DNA of 64,000 nt from assembly GCA_017517665.1 (NCBI GenBank), contig JAFWYP010000022.1, positions 57,717-121,716 on the forward strand, in the 5' to 3' direction. Every line of letters begins with the position of its first letter. Positions within the stretch are counted from its first letter, which is position 1. Under the pieces are notes generated by a model. The model searched no databases. It was given only the letters and a program-made list of their open reading frames with translations, and had not been told where the DNA came from. This document shows positions 24,706 to 33,770 of this stretch, piece by piece. Position numbers and translations under genes: made by a program. Source of the DNA: Clostridia bacterium. Its GTDB lineage: Bacteria; Bacillota; Clostridia; Oscillospirales; Acutalibacteraceae.

Positions 24706-25089
24706 ATGTTTACAATGCTTGTTTCAATCTTTACATGGGTTGCGTTTTTGTGGATATGGTTTCTCTCATCCGCTGCCGTGGGGATTTTTATATTGATAAA
24801 CTCAAAAAAGCACAGAATGAATACTGTTTTATGGGTTGTAATTGGTCTGGTTTTCAATATTTTCGGTCTTTGTGCCTATTTTATTGCGAGGGAAAAAACG
24901 AACAAGGCACATTGTCCCGTCTGCGGTGCAAAAACCGAGGAGTGGGATACATTCTGCACTCAATGCGATGTCAGGCTTGAAACGGTCAGACCGAAAATGA
25001 AGTCGGCAACAAAAATTTTTATCGGTTTATGTGCGGCGGTTGTCGCGATTACGGTTGCCGAATATCTGATAACTGCTTTTTGGAGGTAA
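24706..25089 (+). CDS. membrane protein with internal zinc ribbon (paralogue 1)
   Basis: A 127-residue protein: two N-terminal membrane helices (about 5-28 and 40-60), a cytoplasmic double-CxxC zinc ribbon (CPVCGAKTEEWDTFCTQC, about 69-86) and a C-terminal helix. The layout TM-TM-ribbon-TM repeats in the next gene, so the two arose by duplication. Such zinc-ribbon membrane proteins are common in Clostridia; function unknown. Confidence 0.7.
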   Translation: MFTMLVSIFTWVAFLWIWFLSSAAVGIFILINSKKHRMNTVLWVVIGLVFNIFGLCAYFIAREKTNKAHCPVCGAKTEEWDTFCTQCDVRLETVRPKMKSATKIFIGLCAAVVAITVAEYLITAFWR

Positions 25090-25091
25090 CC

Positions 25092-25496
25092 ATGGGAGCA
25101 ATGCTTATCGGCATGATAACGGGCGGGATTGCCTGGATGATGTTTATTATTTCAAGCATCATAAATGCCGTTATAATGTTTTTCCTTGCCCGATATCTGA
25201 AAATGAATTCGGTCAAGTGGGCTGTTTCGGGGCTTATTTTAAATTTTTACTGTGAAGTGTTTTTCGTGATTGCTCTGATAGCCATGAATACAAGAAAATG
25301 CAAGTCATGCAGCGCAAGGGTTGAAAATATTGACGGCTTCTGCGTGAATTGCGGAGAAAAAATTTCAAAGCTTGATGACGGAAAATTTGCTCTGAAATAT
25401 CCGCTTATTATCTGGTTTTCCATTCTGGGAATCGGCGGAATCGTTATGATTATATGCTCCGTGCTTTCCGAGCTCGGAGTAGTTATTAAAGTATAG
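25092..25496 (+). CDS. membrane protein with internal zinc ribbon (paralogue 2)
   Basis: A 134-residue protein with the same plan as its neighbour: two membrane helices, a CKSCSARVENIDGFCVNCG ribbon (about 75-93) and a C-terminal helix. The motif LKMNSVKWAVSGLILNFYCE parallels HRMNTVLWVVIGLVFNIFGL of paralogue 1. ATG at 25092 is preceded by TGGAGGT inside the last codons of the upstream gene. Confidence 0.7.
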   Translation: MGAMLIGMITGGIAWMMFIISSIINAVIMFFLARYLKMNSVKWAVSGLILNFYCEVFFVIALIAMNTRKCKSCSARVENIDGFCVNCGEKISKLDDGKFALKYPLIIWFSILGIGGIVMIICSVLSELGVVIKV

Positions 25497-25512
25497 AAAT
25501 GAGGATAATTTT

Positions 25513-26760
25513 ATGACCGCACCGAATTTCAAACGAACAAAGCTTGCCTGCTATACGGCATATTTCACAATGTCGTCGGTATTCAGTCTGCCGCCGCTTC
25601 TGTTTGCGTCGCTTCAGGATATGTACGGCATTTCTTACACGCTTTTAGGAACGCTTGTGCTCACAAATTTCTGCACACAGCTTATCGTTGACCTGATTTT
25701 CACCGCATTCCCGAAATATTTCAACGTTAAAAAGGTTGTCAGAGTGATGCCGCTGATTACCTCGGCAGGTCTTCTGATTTATGCCCTTTCGCCCGTAATT
25801 TTTGCTGATAATGTTTACATAGGTCTGCTTATCGGAACAATTCTTTTCTCCGTTTCCGCAGGTCTTTCCGAGGTGCTTCTCAGCCCCGTTATCGCGGCAA
25901 TTCCCTCGGATAATCCGCAGAAGGATATGAGCCTTCTCCATTCGCTCTATGCGTTCGGTGTTTTCACCGTTGTTGTTATCAGCACTCTTTTCCTGCGCTT
26001 TTTCGGCAAGGAAAACTGGATGTATCTCACCGTTTTCTGGGCGGTGCTTCCCGTGCTGGCGGCTGTGCTTTTCATGCTTTCTCCCATGCCCGATATGGAC
26101 GTTACGGCATCGTCGGAGGGAACGAAGGGAACAAAACGCAGAACTCTTGCTCTTGCAATCTGCGTCGGCTCGATTTTCTTCGGAAGCTGCGCGGAAAATG
26201 CGATGAGCAACTGGGTTTCAACCTTCATGGAAAATGCCTTGCAGATTGATAAAACCCTCGGCGATATCCTCGGCATGGCGATGTTTGCGATTCTTCTCGG
26301 AATTGCACGTATTTCCTATGCGAAATTCGGCAAAAACATCATGCGTGTGCTTCTCGGCGGTATGTTTTGCTCGGCGGTCTGCTATATCACCATCGGTCTC
26401 ACGTCGAATGTTGTCATTGCATTCCTTGCCTGCATTCTGACGGGTCTTTTCACCTCGATGCTCTGGCCCGGCACACTCATCATGATGGAAGAAAATCTTC
26501 CCGGTCTCGGTGTCGCGGCATACGCTCTCATGGCGGCAAGCGGAGATCTGGGAGCTTCGATTGCGCCCCAGCTTCTCGGAATTGTTGTTGATAAGGTTGC
26601 GGCAAGCGGATTTGCCCTCGAGCTTGGTGCAAAGCTCAGTATGGATGCTGAGCAAATCGGTCTGAAGGCAGGTATGCTCGTGACAGCTGTTTTCCCGATT
26701 CTCGGCACTGCGGTGCTTATTTTCGCAATAAAATATTTCAAAAAGATGAAAAATCAATAA
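25513..26760 (+). CDS. major facilitator superfamily transporter
   Basis: A 415-residue protein with 12 predicted membrane helices in two halves of about 200 residues, joined by a charged loop (SSEGTKGTKRRT, near 200-212). The second half ends with the usual Lys-rich cytoplasmic tail. It resembles the sugar/drug-type MFS proteins of gut Firmicutes (fucose-permease-like), but no substrate motif is readable. Last gene of the run begun by the phosphatase; a terminator follows 35 bases on. Confidence 0.85.
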   Translation: MTAPNFKRTKLACYTAYFTMSSVFSLPPLLFASLQDMYGISYTLLGTLVLTNFCTQLIVDLIFTAFPKYFNVKKVVRVMPLITSAGLLIYALSPVIFADNVYIGLLIGTILFSVSAGLSEVLLSPVIAAIPSDNPQKDMSLLHSLYAFGVFTVVVISTLFLRFFGKENWMYLTVFWAVLPVLAAVLFMLSPMPDMDVTASSEGTKGTKRRTLALAICVGSIFFGSCAENAMSNWVSTFMENALQIDKTLGDILGMAMFAILLGIARISYAKFGKNIMRVLLGGMFCSAVCYITIGLTSNVVIAFLACILTGLFTSMLWPGTLIMMEENLPGLGVAAYALMAASGDLGASIAPQLLGIVVDKVAASGFALELGAKLSMDAEQIGLKAGMLVTAVFPILGTAVLIFAIKYFKKMKNQ

Positions 26761-26794
26761 GTCCGTTTTAAGGGACTGAATATATGATATTATA

Positions 26795-26828
26795 AAACCG
26801 AAGCAGAGATGCAGCTGCTTCGGTTTTT
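26795..26828 (+). terminator. terminator of the MFS unit
   Basis: AAACCGAAGCAG/CTGCTTCGGTTT, a 12-bp perfect stem with an 8-base loop, followed by TTTTT. Confidence 0.9.
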
Positions 26829-26848
26829 ACTCTCTTTCTCTTTCTTTG

Positions 26849-26890
26849 GAGTGGCGGAAGTAATTCGTTTCGTATTATTTCCGTCACTCC
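26849..26890. repeat. imperfect hairpin in the convergent intergenic region
   Basis: GGAGTGGCGGAAGTAAT pairs, with mismatches, with ATTATTTCCGTCACTCC. The 26761-27116 gap holds this, one hairpin on either side and otherwise plain AT-rich DNA. Confidence 0.5.
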
Positions 26891-26911
26891 TTCGTTTTGC
26901 ACAAAAAAAGA

Positions 26912-26946
26912 TGTACTGCCGGATGTGTGCAGCATCCGGCAGTACA
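26912..26946 (-). terminator. 14-bp perfect palindrome, probable terminator of the M18 gene
   Basis: TGTACTGCCGGATG/CATCCGGCAGTACA with a 7-base loop. The minus-strand copy is followed by CTTTTTTTG. Confidence 0.75.
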
Positions 26947-27116
26947 TTGGGGAAAGAGAAAATAAAAATGAAAAAAGAAGTTGTTGATATAAGGTCAAAT
27001 AACTATCTGACAATTTGTATAATATTGCATAAATGCTTTGTTATTGTTGTGTAAATATTAACAAACTGTAAACAAATGACGATTTTCGCCAAATCTGTTC
27101 AATTTTCAGCCTTATT

Positions 27117-28523
27117 TCAGCTGTTCTGGTCTAAAAAAGCCCTGAATCCCTTGTATGCCATATAAACATCAAGCTTTGAAACAACCTCGAAGGGTGCGTG
27201 CATGGAAAGAACGGGAACACCTACGTCAACAACCTCAACACCGAGATTTGCAACGTATTTGGCAACCGTTCCGCCGCCGCCCTCGTCAACCTTGCCGAGC
27301 TCGCCCGTCTGCCATGAGACAGAAGCGTTATCAAAGATTGTGCGTACCTTTGACATGAATTCGGCGCTTGCATCGTTAGTACCGCTCTTTCCCCTTGAGC
27401 CTGTGTATTTTGTTACGACGATGCCTTTGTTGAGGCAAGCCGCATTGAGTTTATCGTGAACGGAAGGATAGGTCGGGTCAAAGCCTGCGTTAACGTCTGC
27501 GGAAAGGCATTCCGATGCTCTGAGAACATCTCTGCCTTCAAGACCCTGAGTTTTTGCGATATCGGCAATGAAATGCTTGAGGAAAGCGGAATGCAGACCC
27601 GTATTGCCGTCTGAGCCTGTTTCTTCCTTGTCGGTGATAACGGTGACGGATGTGAATTCGGGATTCACCGTGTCGATTTCCGCCATAACGGAAGGATATG
27701 CGCACACTCTGTCGTCATGACCGTAAGAGCCTATCATGCTGCGGTCAAAACCGATATCCGATGCTTTGTAAGCGGGAACAGCTTCAAGCTCCGCGGAAAG
27801 GAAATCCGCCTCAACGATGCCGTATTTTTCATTGAGAAGCCTGAGAATATTGAGCTTCACCATTTCGCTGCCCTTATCCTTTCCGAAAGGACGGCTTCCG
27901 ATAAGAATATTGAGATTTTCGCCCTCGATTGCTTCACCGAGAGGTCTGTTTGCCATTTTTTTATCAAGATGGGGGAGAAGGTCGGTAACAACAAACTGCG
28001 GGTCGCCCTCATCCTCGCCGATACGCACGGTCACACATGAGCCGTCGCGGCGGTAAATAACGCCGTGGAGTGCAAGAGGAGTTGCGGTCCACTGATATTT
28101 TTTGATTCCGCCGTAATAATGGGTCTTGAAAAGAGCAAGCTCTGCATCCTCATAAAGGGGATTGGGCTTGAGGTCAAGACGGGGGGAATCAATGTGGGAA
28201 GCAACGATTTTTGCGCCGTTTGCAAGGCTCTTTTCGCCGAATGTGCAGAGAATGAGCGCCTTTGAACGGATATCGGAATAAACCTTGTCGCCTGCCGCAT
28301 AAATCATGTTGGGGTTAAAGGGCTTGTAGCCGTTTCTCTTCGCAAGCTCTTTCACAAAAGCAACTGCCTCGCGCTCTGTTTTACAGTTGTTGAGGAAATC
28401 CTTGTATCCCTCGCAAAAATCATCGGCAACGGCAATCTCGCTGTCATCACATACATAAGAAGCGTGCTGCGCCGAATAGAAAAGTTCTTCTTTAAGCAAT
28501 TCTGCCTGAGTTTTTTCACACAT
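27117..28523 (-). CDS. apeB: M18-family aspartyl aminopeptidase
   Basis: A 468-residue metallopeptidase. Zinc ligands are visible in VASHIDSPRLDLKP, ITDKEETGSDGNTG (catalytic Glu and bridging residue), ADVNAGFDPTYPSVHDK and, near the C terminus, VPVLSMHAPFEVVSK. M18 enzymes are cytoplasmic and remove N-terminal acidic or neutral residues from peptides. The ATG at 28523 has AAAGGA upstream, inside the end of the transglycosylase gene; a further in-frame ATG at 28562 would overlap that gene and lacks a site. Confidence 0.95.
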   Translation of the reverse strand: MCEKTQAELLKEELFYSAQHASYVCDDSEIAVADDFCEGYKDFLNNCKTEREAVAFVKELAKRNGYKPFNPNMIYAAGDKVYSDIRSKALILCTFGEKSLANGAKIVASHIDSPRLDLKPNPLYEDAELALFKTHYYGGIKKYQWTATPLALHGVIYRRDGSCVTVRIGEDEGDPQFVVTDLLPHLDKKMANRPLGEAIEGENLNILIGSRPFGKDKGSEMVKLNILRLLNEKYGIVEADFLSAELEAVPAYKASDIGFDRSMIGSYGHDDRVCAYPSVMAEIDTVNPEFTSVTVITDKEETGSDGNTGLHSAFLKHFIADIAKTQGLEGRDVLRASECLSADVNAGFDPTYPSVHDKLNAACLNKGIVVTKYTGSRGKSGTNDASAEFMSKVRTIFDNASVSWQTGELGKVDEGGGGTVAKYVANLGVEVVDVGVPVLSMHAPFEVVSKLDVYMAYKGFRAFLDQNS

Positions 28524-28524
28524 T

Positions 28525-29097
28525 TCAATCTGTCCTTTCGTTATATAAATTGTTATACACATTCAATGCTTTGTTGACTTTTCTGACGTAATGAGCCGTT
28601 TCGTCAATCGGAATTTCCGAAAGAGTTATTCCGTCGGGCGATAAATTTTTATCTTCAAGCCACTCGTTGACTCTGCCTCTGCCTGCGTGATAGGCGGCTA
28701 TGGCGGTGTCGGTGTTTCCGAATTCATCAAGGAGATAACCGAGGAAAAACGCGCCGTACTTAACGGATGTTTCGGGGTCGGTGAGAGTTAGATTTTTATC
28801 CTCCTCGCCGAGCTTTGTTTTAAGCCATTCAAAGGTTTCGGGGGTTATCTGCGTGAGTCCCACGGCATCGGCACTCGAAACGGCATCGGGCTTGAACGAG
28901 CTTTCGGTTTTTATCACCGCATAGAGCAGATTTTTGTCAATGCCGAAATCCGAGCTGTATTTTTCAACATATTCCGCGTATTTCTGCGGATATATTATTT
29001 TCATTATTCCCTTTGATACCGAAAAAAATGATGCGAATAAAATCAAAACGGATATTAAAACTATAATCAGTATTTTTGCTTTGCCTTTAAGTGTCAT
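28525..29097 (-). CDS. membrane-anchored lytic transglycosylase (SLT domain)
   Basis: A 190-residue protein: N-terminal membrane anchor (KILIIVLISVLILFASFF), then an SLT domain with the catalytic Glu in YAVIKTESSFKPDAVS, the GLTQITPET motif and AIAAYHAGRGRVNEWL. It cleaves glycan strands to 1,6-anhydro-MurNAc ends. It overlaps the Sua5-CoaE gene by 11 bases and abuts the M18 gene, forming a three-gene operon. Placement of a transglycosylase next to coaE is common in Clostridia. Confidence 0.93.
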   Translation of the reverse strand: MTLKGKAKILIIVLISVLILFASFFSVSKGIMKIIYPQKYAEYVEKYSSDFGIDKNLLYAVIKTESSFKPDAVSSADAVGLTQITPETFEWLKTKLGEEDKNLTLTDPETSVKYGAFFLGYLLDEFGNTDTAIAAYHAGRGRVNEWLEDKNLSPDGITLSEIPIDETAHYVRKVNKALNVYNNLYNERTD

Positions 29098-30685
29098 TCA
29101 AAACCTCGCTGAGCTGTTCTTTCAGGTCGTTTGTGCCGTCATTATTAATAATGATATCCGATTTTTCGGTGTAATATTCCGCAGGCGGCTGTGCATTCAT
29201 GCGGAGAAGCGCATCGTTTTCCGAAATTCCGTCACGCTTCATGATTCGTTCAAGTCGGATATTTTCGCTTGCGCAAACGCTGACTGTTTTATCGCAAAGG
29301 CACGCAAGCGGACTGTCAAAGAGCAACGCAGCATCAATAACCGCCGCTTTTGCTCCGCTTTCGTATGCCTTATGTATCAGCTCAACCGAAAGACGGGTGA
29401 TTTCGGGATGAGTTATCGCACTGAGCTTTTCCGTGCCTTCTTTTGTTGCGAATGCTCTTCTTGCAAGCTCACGTCTGTTGAGCACACCGTTTTCGATGAT
29501 ATCATCGCCGAATTCCTTGCAGAGCATGGCGATAACTTCAGGATTTTCAACCGCTTTTCGCGCGAGAATATCGGTGTCGACAATTGCGCATCCGTTTTCT
29601 TTAAGAATTGCGGCAACTGTTGTTTTGCCTGAGCCTGTCTGACCCGTAAGACCGATTACGGGGATTTTTATATCGAGGTCGATAATTCTGAATGCCGCCG
29701 AGCGAAGAAGTCTGTTATAAACCGCAAGACCAACGCCCTCCGACATCGGACAGCGCACGAATGCCCTTTTGCATCCCATGGCATCAACCTCACGCAGAGC
29801 ATCAAAAAGGCTGTGCGCCTGCGAAAACTCATCGTTCTTTTTTCCGTATTCGATATATTTTTCAAAATGCTTTCCTTCACCCTCAAAGCATACGGCGCAT
29901 ACCGTGTCTTTTTGTGCGAGAAGGAATTTTTTATAGTTTTCAAAGCTTCCTCTGATAATCGTGACCTGCGCGGAGGGGGCATAGTGCTTATATTTCATAC
30001 CTGGCGACTGTGCCTGCTCGCCGTCCTTGAGCTTTTCATAAACTGCCGATGAAATATTGAGCTCGCCGAGGACATCAACAAGCTGGTCGGGAGTAATTCC
30101 GCCGGGTCGCAGAAGTGTCGGAGGGTCGGTGACAAGTGTCACAACCGTTGATTCAACGCCTACGTCACTTTCGCCGCCGTCAATAACTGCGTCGATTTTT
30201 CCGTCAAGGTCCTCAATGACATGAGCCGCCTTTGTGGGACTGGGTTTGCCCGAAGCGTTTGCGCTGGGTGCGGCAAGGGGTACACCCGATTCCCTGATTA
30301 TCGCCCTTGCGCATTCATGCGACGGCATACGAATCGCAACCGTGTCGAGATTCGGGCTGACCTCATCGGGTATAAGGTCGGATTTTTTAAGTATTATTGT
30401 CAACGGGCCGGGCCAGTATTTTTCGGCAAGCTTATAAAGTCTGGGGTCAACGGATTCAACGAGAGGGTTGATTTCCTCAAGCGAAGAAATATGAACAATC
30501 AGCGGATTGTCGTTGGGTCTGCCCTTTGCCTCAAAGATTTTTTTGACCGCCTCACCGTCAAGCGCATTCGCCGCAAGACCGTAGACCGTTTCGGTGGGTA
30601 TGGCAACAAGACCGCCGCTTCGTAGAATTTCCGCCGCGGTGGTTATTGCGTTTTTATCGTTTGAATTCAGATGAAGTGTTTTCAT
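29087..30685 (-). CDS. fusion of threonylcarbamoyl-AMP synthase (Sua5) and dephospho-CoA kinase (CoaE)
   Basis: A 532-residue uninterrupted frame containing two enzymes usually encoded apart. Residues 1-~195 are the YrdC domain (GGLVAIPTETVYGLAANA, KGRPNDNPLIVH, PSANASGKPSPT) and ~196-335 the Sua5 extension; together they make threonylcarbamoyl-AMP for tRNA t6A. Residues 341-532 are a complete CoaE, with P-loop IGLTGQTGSGKTT (348-356 region), the CoA-binding DTDILARKAV and the LID-type RLERIMKRDG, catalysing the last step of CoA synthesis. No internal stop, frameshift or separate CoaE start with a ribosome binding site was seen. ATG start at 30685. Confidence 0.93.
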   Translation of the reverse strand: MKTLHLNSNDKNAITTAAEILRSGGLVAIPTETVYGLAANALDGEAVKKIFEAKGRPNDNPLIVHISSLEEINPLVESVDPRLYKLAEKYWPGPLTIILKKSDLIPDEVSPNLDTVAIRMPSHECARAIIRESGVPLAAPSANASGKPSPTKAAHVIEDLDGKIDAVIDGGESDVGVESTVVTLVTDPPTLLRPGGITPDQLVDVLGELNISSAVYEKLKDGEQAQSPGMKYKHYAPSAQVTIIRGSFENYKKFLLAQKDTVCAVCFEGEGKHFEKYIEYGKKNDEFSQAHSLFDALREVDAMGCKRAFVRCPMSEGVGLAVYNRLLRSAAFRIIDLDIKIPVIGLTGQTGSGKTTVAAILKENGCAIVDTDILARKAVENPEVIAMLCKEFGDDIIENGVLNRRELARRAFATKEGTEKLSAITHPEITRLSVELIHKAYESGAKAAVIDAALLFDSPLACLCDKTVSVCASENIRLERIMKRDGISENDALLRMNAQPPAEYYTEKSDIIINNDGTNDLKEQLSEVLNDT

Positions 30686-30701
30686 TTTTGTTCCTTTGTA
30701 A

Positions 30702-30755
30702 GTGAATAGTTAAAAGTGAAGAGTTAAGAGTTAAGGACGGGTTTCACCCGTACCC
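30702..30755. repeat. dispersed intergenic repeat, copy 1
   Basis: GTGAATAGTTAAAAGTGAAG followed by GAGTT and a GACGGG..CCCGTACCC hairpin. The same string with small changes lies at 33679-33733. Confidence 0.55.
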
Positions 30756-30849
30756 GATATAATTGCTACGCAAAAGTTAGGAATATTTTGAAAAAAAATA
30801 TAATTTGTGTTAAAGATTTGTAACTGATATTTTTGAATCCATAGTTTTA

Positions 30850-31056
30850 TCAGTCTGCATCTTCAAATGAATCATCATCAAGCAGGAAATTTATTATGTC
30901 ATCTTCATTTATATCAGCTTCATCTTCAAGCAAAGAAACAAGTTCATCAACTTTTTGTTTTTCTCTTGCACCTAAGCAAACTCCTGTTATGAAACCGATA
31001 TCGTCATCAATATTGCGTAAAAGACGAATAAGTTTTCTTTCGTTGTTACTTGCCAT
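30850..31056 (-). CDS. hypothetical acidic 68-residue protein
   Basis: A small acidic protein (MASNNERKLIRLLRNIDDDI ... NFLLDDDSFEDAD) with a predicted helical body and no membrane segment. AAAGGTG lies eight bases before the ATG, which supports expression. It is 19 bases downstream of the small membrane protein gene on the same strand. No family recognised. Confidence 0.5.
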   Translation of the reverse strand: MASNNERKLIRLLRNIDDDIGFITGVCLGAREKQKVDELVSLLEDEADINEDDIINFLLDDDSFEDAD

Positions 31057-31075
31057 TATAACACCTTTCTGTTTT

Positions 31076-31306
31076 TCAATGATTAATGAATTTTATTAAA
31101 CGGCAGATTGCATAAGAAACAGCGGCGATTAATATAATTGCAAGAATAACCGCAAATACAATTCCGACAACAGGAAATACACGGAATATAGCTGCAATCA
31201 AAGCGCCAATACCTATAAGCGTACCGATTACAAGACCAAAAGCGCCTACTATGGATACAATGCCTAAAACAACCTTGAATGTAATAAAAAGAGCTGTTAA
31301 AAACAT
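31076..31306 (-). CDS. hypothetical small membrane protein (two helices)
   Basis: A 76-residue, very hydrophobic, glycine-rich protein with two or three membrane segments (VVLGIVSIVGAFGLVIGTLI; VGIVFAVILAIILIAAVSYA) and a short basic end. AAGGGTG lies seven bases before the ATG. It is probably co-transcribed with the acidic 68-residue protein. Its composition resembles small holin-like or stress-membrane proteins, but nothing identifies it. Confidence 0.5.
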   Translation of the reverse strand: MFLTALFITFKVVLGIVSIVGAFGLVIGTLIGIGALIAAIFRVFPVVGIVFAVILAIILIAAVSYAICRLIKFINH

Positions 31307-31343
31307 AACGTCACACCCTTAATTGAGCATTGAGAACTGCGAA

Positions 31344-32411
31344 TTATTCATTCTTCAGCTTTTCCGCTGTATCGGCGGTGACGAGTGCGTCAATAATCTC
31401 ATCAAGATCGCCGTTGAGAATTGCCTCTATTCTGTAAAGAGTCAGGTTTATTCTGTGGTCGCTGACTCTGCCCTGCGGATAGTTGTATGTGCGGATTCTC
31501 TCGCTTCTGTCGCCCGTGCCGACCTGTGCACGTCTTTCACCTGCGATGGCATCATGCTGTTTTGCCTGCTCGGCTTCGAGTATCTTTGAACGGAGAATTT
31601 TCATCGCTCTGTCCTTGTTTTTATGCTGGCTTCTCTCGTCCTGACATTCAACAACCGTTCCCGTGGGAAGGTGCGTAATTCTGATTGCGCTTTCGGTTTT
31701 GTTGACATGCTGACCGCCTGCACCGCCCGAACGGTAAGTGTCAATCTGCAAATCAGCAGGATTTATTTCAATATCAACCTCTTCCGCTTCGGGAAGCACC
31801 GCAACGGTTACGGTTGAGGTGTGGATTCTGCCCTGACTTTCGGTTTCGGGAACACGCTGAACTCTGTGAACACCGCTTTCAAACTTGAAGCGTGAATACG
31901 CGCCCTCGCCCTCAATCATGAAGCTTACTTCTTTAAAACCGCCGAGTTCTGTGGGATTGGAATTGAGAATTTCCGTTTTCCAGCCCTTTGTTTCGGCATA
32001 CATCGAGTACATTCTGTAGAGCACGCCTGCAAAAAGAGAAGCCTCTTCGCCGCCTGCGCCGCCTCTGATTTCAACAATAACGTTCTTATCGTCATTCGGG
32101 TCGCGCGGCAGAAGAAGAATCTTCAGCTCTTCCTGAAAAACCTCAATATTTCTGTTTGATTCCTCGTATTCTTCCCATACCATCTCGCGGAAATCCTTTT
32201 CCATTCCGCCCATGTCGAGCATTTCCTTTGCTTCGTCACGGGTTGCCTGCGCGGCTTTGAGCTGGCGGTATTTTTCAACAATCGGGGTTAAAACCTTGAG
32301 TTCCTGCATAAGCTTTTTATACTGGGCCATGTCGGAAACGGCATCGCCTTCGCAGAGCTTTGCATTGATATCCTCAAAGCGTTCTTCAACTTTTATCAAT
32401 TTATCGAGCAT
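31344..32411 (-). CDS. prfA: peptide chain release factor 1
   Basis: A 355-residue RF1. The catalytic GGQ is in [16 protein letters not shown] and the codon-recognition tripeptide is PET in [14 protein letters not shown], the RF1 form (UAA/UAG). Start and length match the family. It follows the DUF951 gene by 12 bases on the same strand. The usual neighbour prmC (GGQ methylase) is not in this window. Confidence 0.97.
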   Translation of the reverse strand: MLDKLIKVEERFEDINAKLCEGDAVSDMAQYKKLMQELKVLTPIVEKYRQLKAAQATRDEAKEMLDMGGMEKDFREMVWEEYEESNRNIEVFQEELKILLLPRDPNDDKNVIVEIRGGAGGEEASLFAGVLYRMYSMYAETKGWKTEILNSNPTELGGFKEVSFMIEGEGAYSRFKFESGVHRVQRVPETESQGRIHTSTVTVAVLPEAEEVDIEINPADLQIDTYRSGGAGGQHVNKTESAIRITHLPTGTVVECQDERSQHKNKDRAMKILRSKILEAEQAKQHDAIAGERRAQVGTGDRSERIRTYNYPQGRVSDHRINLTLYRIEAILNGDLDEIIDALVTADTAEKLKNE

Positions 32412-32423
32412 AAATCCTCCGAA

Positions 32424-32606
32424 TTATTCCTCGCGGATTATTTTTTTTATGTTTTTTTCAACCTTGACTCTTCCGAGCATAACCTCTCTGCCGCAGCCGA
32501 GGCATCTTATGCGGAAATCCGCACCGATTCTAAGAACTGCAAACTTATCAGCACCGCAGGGATGTTTTTTTTTCATAAGAAGTGTATCTCCGACTCTTAC
32601 ATCCAT
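32424..32606 (-). CDS. DUF951 zinc-ribbon protein
   Basis: A 60-residue protein with the DUF951 pattern: VRVGDTLLMKKKHPCGADKF, then RCLGCGREVMLGR and VEKNIKKI. The Cys residues suggest a zinc site. Found beside housekeeping genes in most Firmicutes; function unknown, probably nucleic-acid related. Confidence 0.9.
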   Translation of the reverse strand: MDVRVGDTLLMKKKHPCGADKFAVLRIGADFRIRCLGCGREVMLGRVKVEKNIKKIIREE

Positions 32607-32755
32607 AAATATCTCCCCGTAAAATGTAAATAATAGGTAATATATTATATCACAAATATAAAAAAATGTATATGATATGTGTTAATTTTTTTGGTATTAA
32701 TTCAGCGATGATGACATATAAATTTCATATGAAACTATAGGAACGGTGGTCAATA

Positions 32756-33682
32756 ATGAAGCTTTTTAAACCTGAGGGTCAGACAATAACAACCGAAGAA
32801 AACAAAAGATATCTCTCCAGCACCTTTGCCCTGCGTGACGCATTCTATTCCGATGCGCTTCTTGAGGGAAGAGTCACTCGCTGTGACAGCGAGCATAATC
32901 TGCACGTTGACCTCGGATGCATGAGGGGAATTATTCCCAGAAATGAGGGTGCTGTGGGCATCGAAGAGGGAACTGTGAGGGATATCGCCCTCATCTCGAG
33001 AGTCAATAAACCCGTTATGTTTTCCGTGACGGGCTTCCGCACTGATTCATGCGGTGAAACTGTTGCGATTCTTTCAAGAAGAAAGGTTCAGCGCGAATGC
33101 ATGAACGGATATATTGCAGGTCTGAAACCCGGCGATGTTATCCCTGCAACGGTTTCACATATTGAGGGATTCGGAGTTTTCTGCGATGTTGGTGCAGGTC
33201 TGAGCGCGCTCATGCCGATTGACAGCATTTCCGTTTCAAGAATCCCCCACCCGAGTGCAAGATTTACGGCGGGTCAGAATATTTTTGCCGTTGTTAAAAG
33301 CATTGACGAAAACGGCAGAATAACGCTCAGCCACAGAGAGCTTCTCGGCACATGGGAGGAAAACGCTTCTCTTTTCAACGTAGGCGAAACCGTGCCGGGT
33401 ATAGTCCGTTCCGTTGAAAAATACGGAATTTTCGTTGAGCTTACTCCCAATCTCGCAGGTCTTGCGGAGTTTTCAGAGGGAATAACCGCAGGCTGCCATG
33501 CAGGTGTTTATATCAAGAGCATAATTCCGTCAAAGATGAAAATAAAGCTGATTATCGTTGATTCCTTTGATGCCGATTATCCCGTTGCGCCCCCGAAATA
33601 TTTTATCAGAGACGGTCATATTGATTCATGGAATTATTCGCCCGAGGGAAGCGATAAGGTGATTGAAACAATTTTTGAGTGA
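32756..33682 (+). CDS. S1-domain RNA-binding protein
   Basis: A 308-residue protein with at least two clear S1 motifs: GDVIPATVSHIEGFGVFCDV (about 125-145) and GETVPGIVRSVEKYGIFVEL (about 213-232). A more divergent one sits at the N terminus (ALLEGRVTRCDSEHNLHVDL). It resembles the clostridial ribosomal-S1-like proteins of about 300 residues found outside the IspH fusion. It probably binds mRNA or ribosomes. Monocistronic; the stop lies inside an intergenic repeat. Confidence 0.88.
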   Translation: MKLFKPEGQTITTEENKRYLSSTFALRDAFYSDALLEGRVTRCDSEHNLHVDLGCMRGIIPRNEGAVGIEEGTVRDIALISRVNKPVMFSVTGFRTDSCGETVAILSRRKVQRECMNGYIAGLKPGDVIPATVSHIEGFGVFCDVGAGLSALMPIDSISVSRIPHPSARFTAGQNIFAVVKSIDENGRITLSHRELLGTWEENASLFNVGETVPGIVRSVEKYGIFVELTPNLAGLAEFSEGITAGCHAGVYIKSIIPSKMKIKLIIVDSFDADYPVAPPKYFIRDGHIDSWNYSPEGSDKVIETIFE

Positions 33683-33733
33683 AAAGTTAATAGTGAATAG
33701 TGAAGAGTTTCGGACGGGTTTTATCCGTACCCT
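33679..33733. repeat. dispersed intergenic repeat, copy 2
   Basis: GTGAAAAGTTAATAGTGAAT ... GGACGGGTTTTATCCGTACCC, related to 30702-30755. It is followed by a GGGTG/CACCC hairpin and an inverse AACTTTTCACTTTTCACTC tail at 33764-33790, so the whole gap can fold back on itself. Confidence 0.55.
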
Positions 33734-33770
33734 TTATATTTGGGTGTGGGATTCGCCCACCCATAACTTT

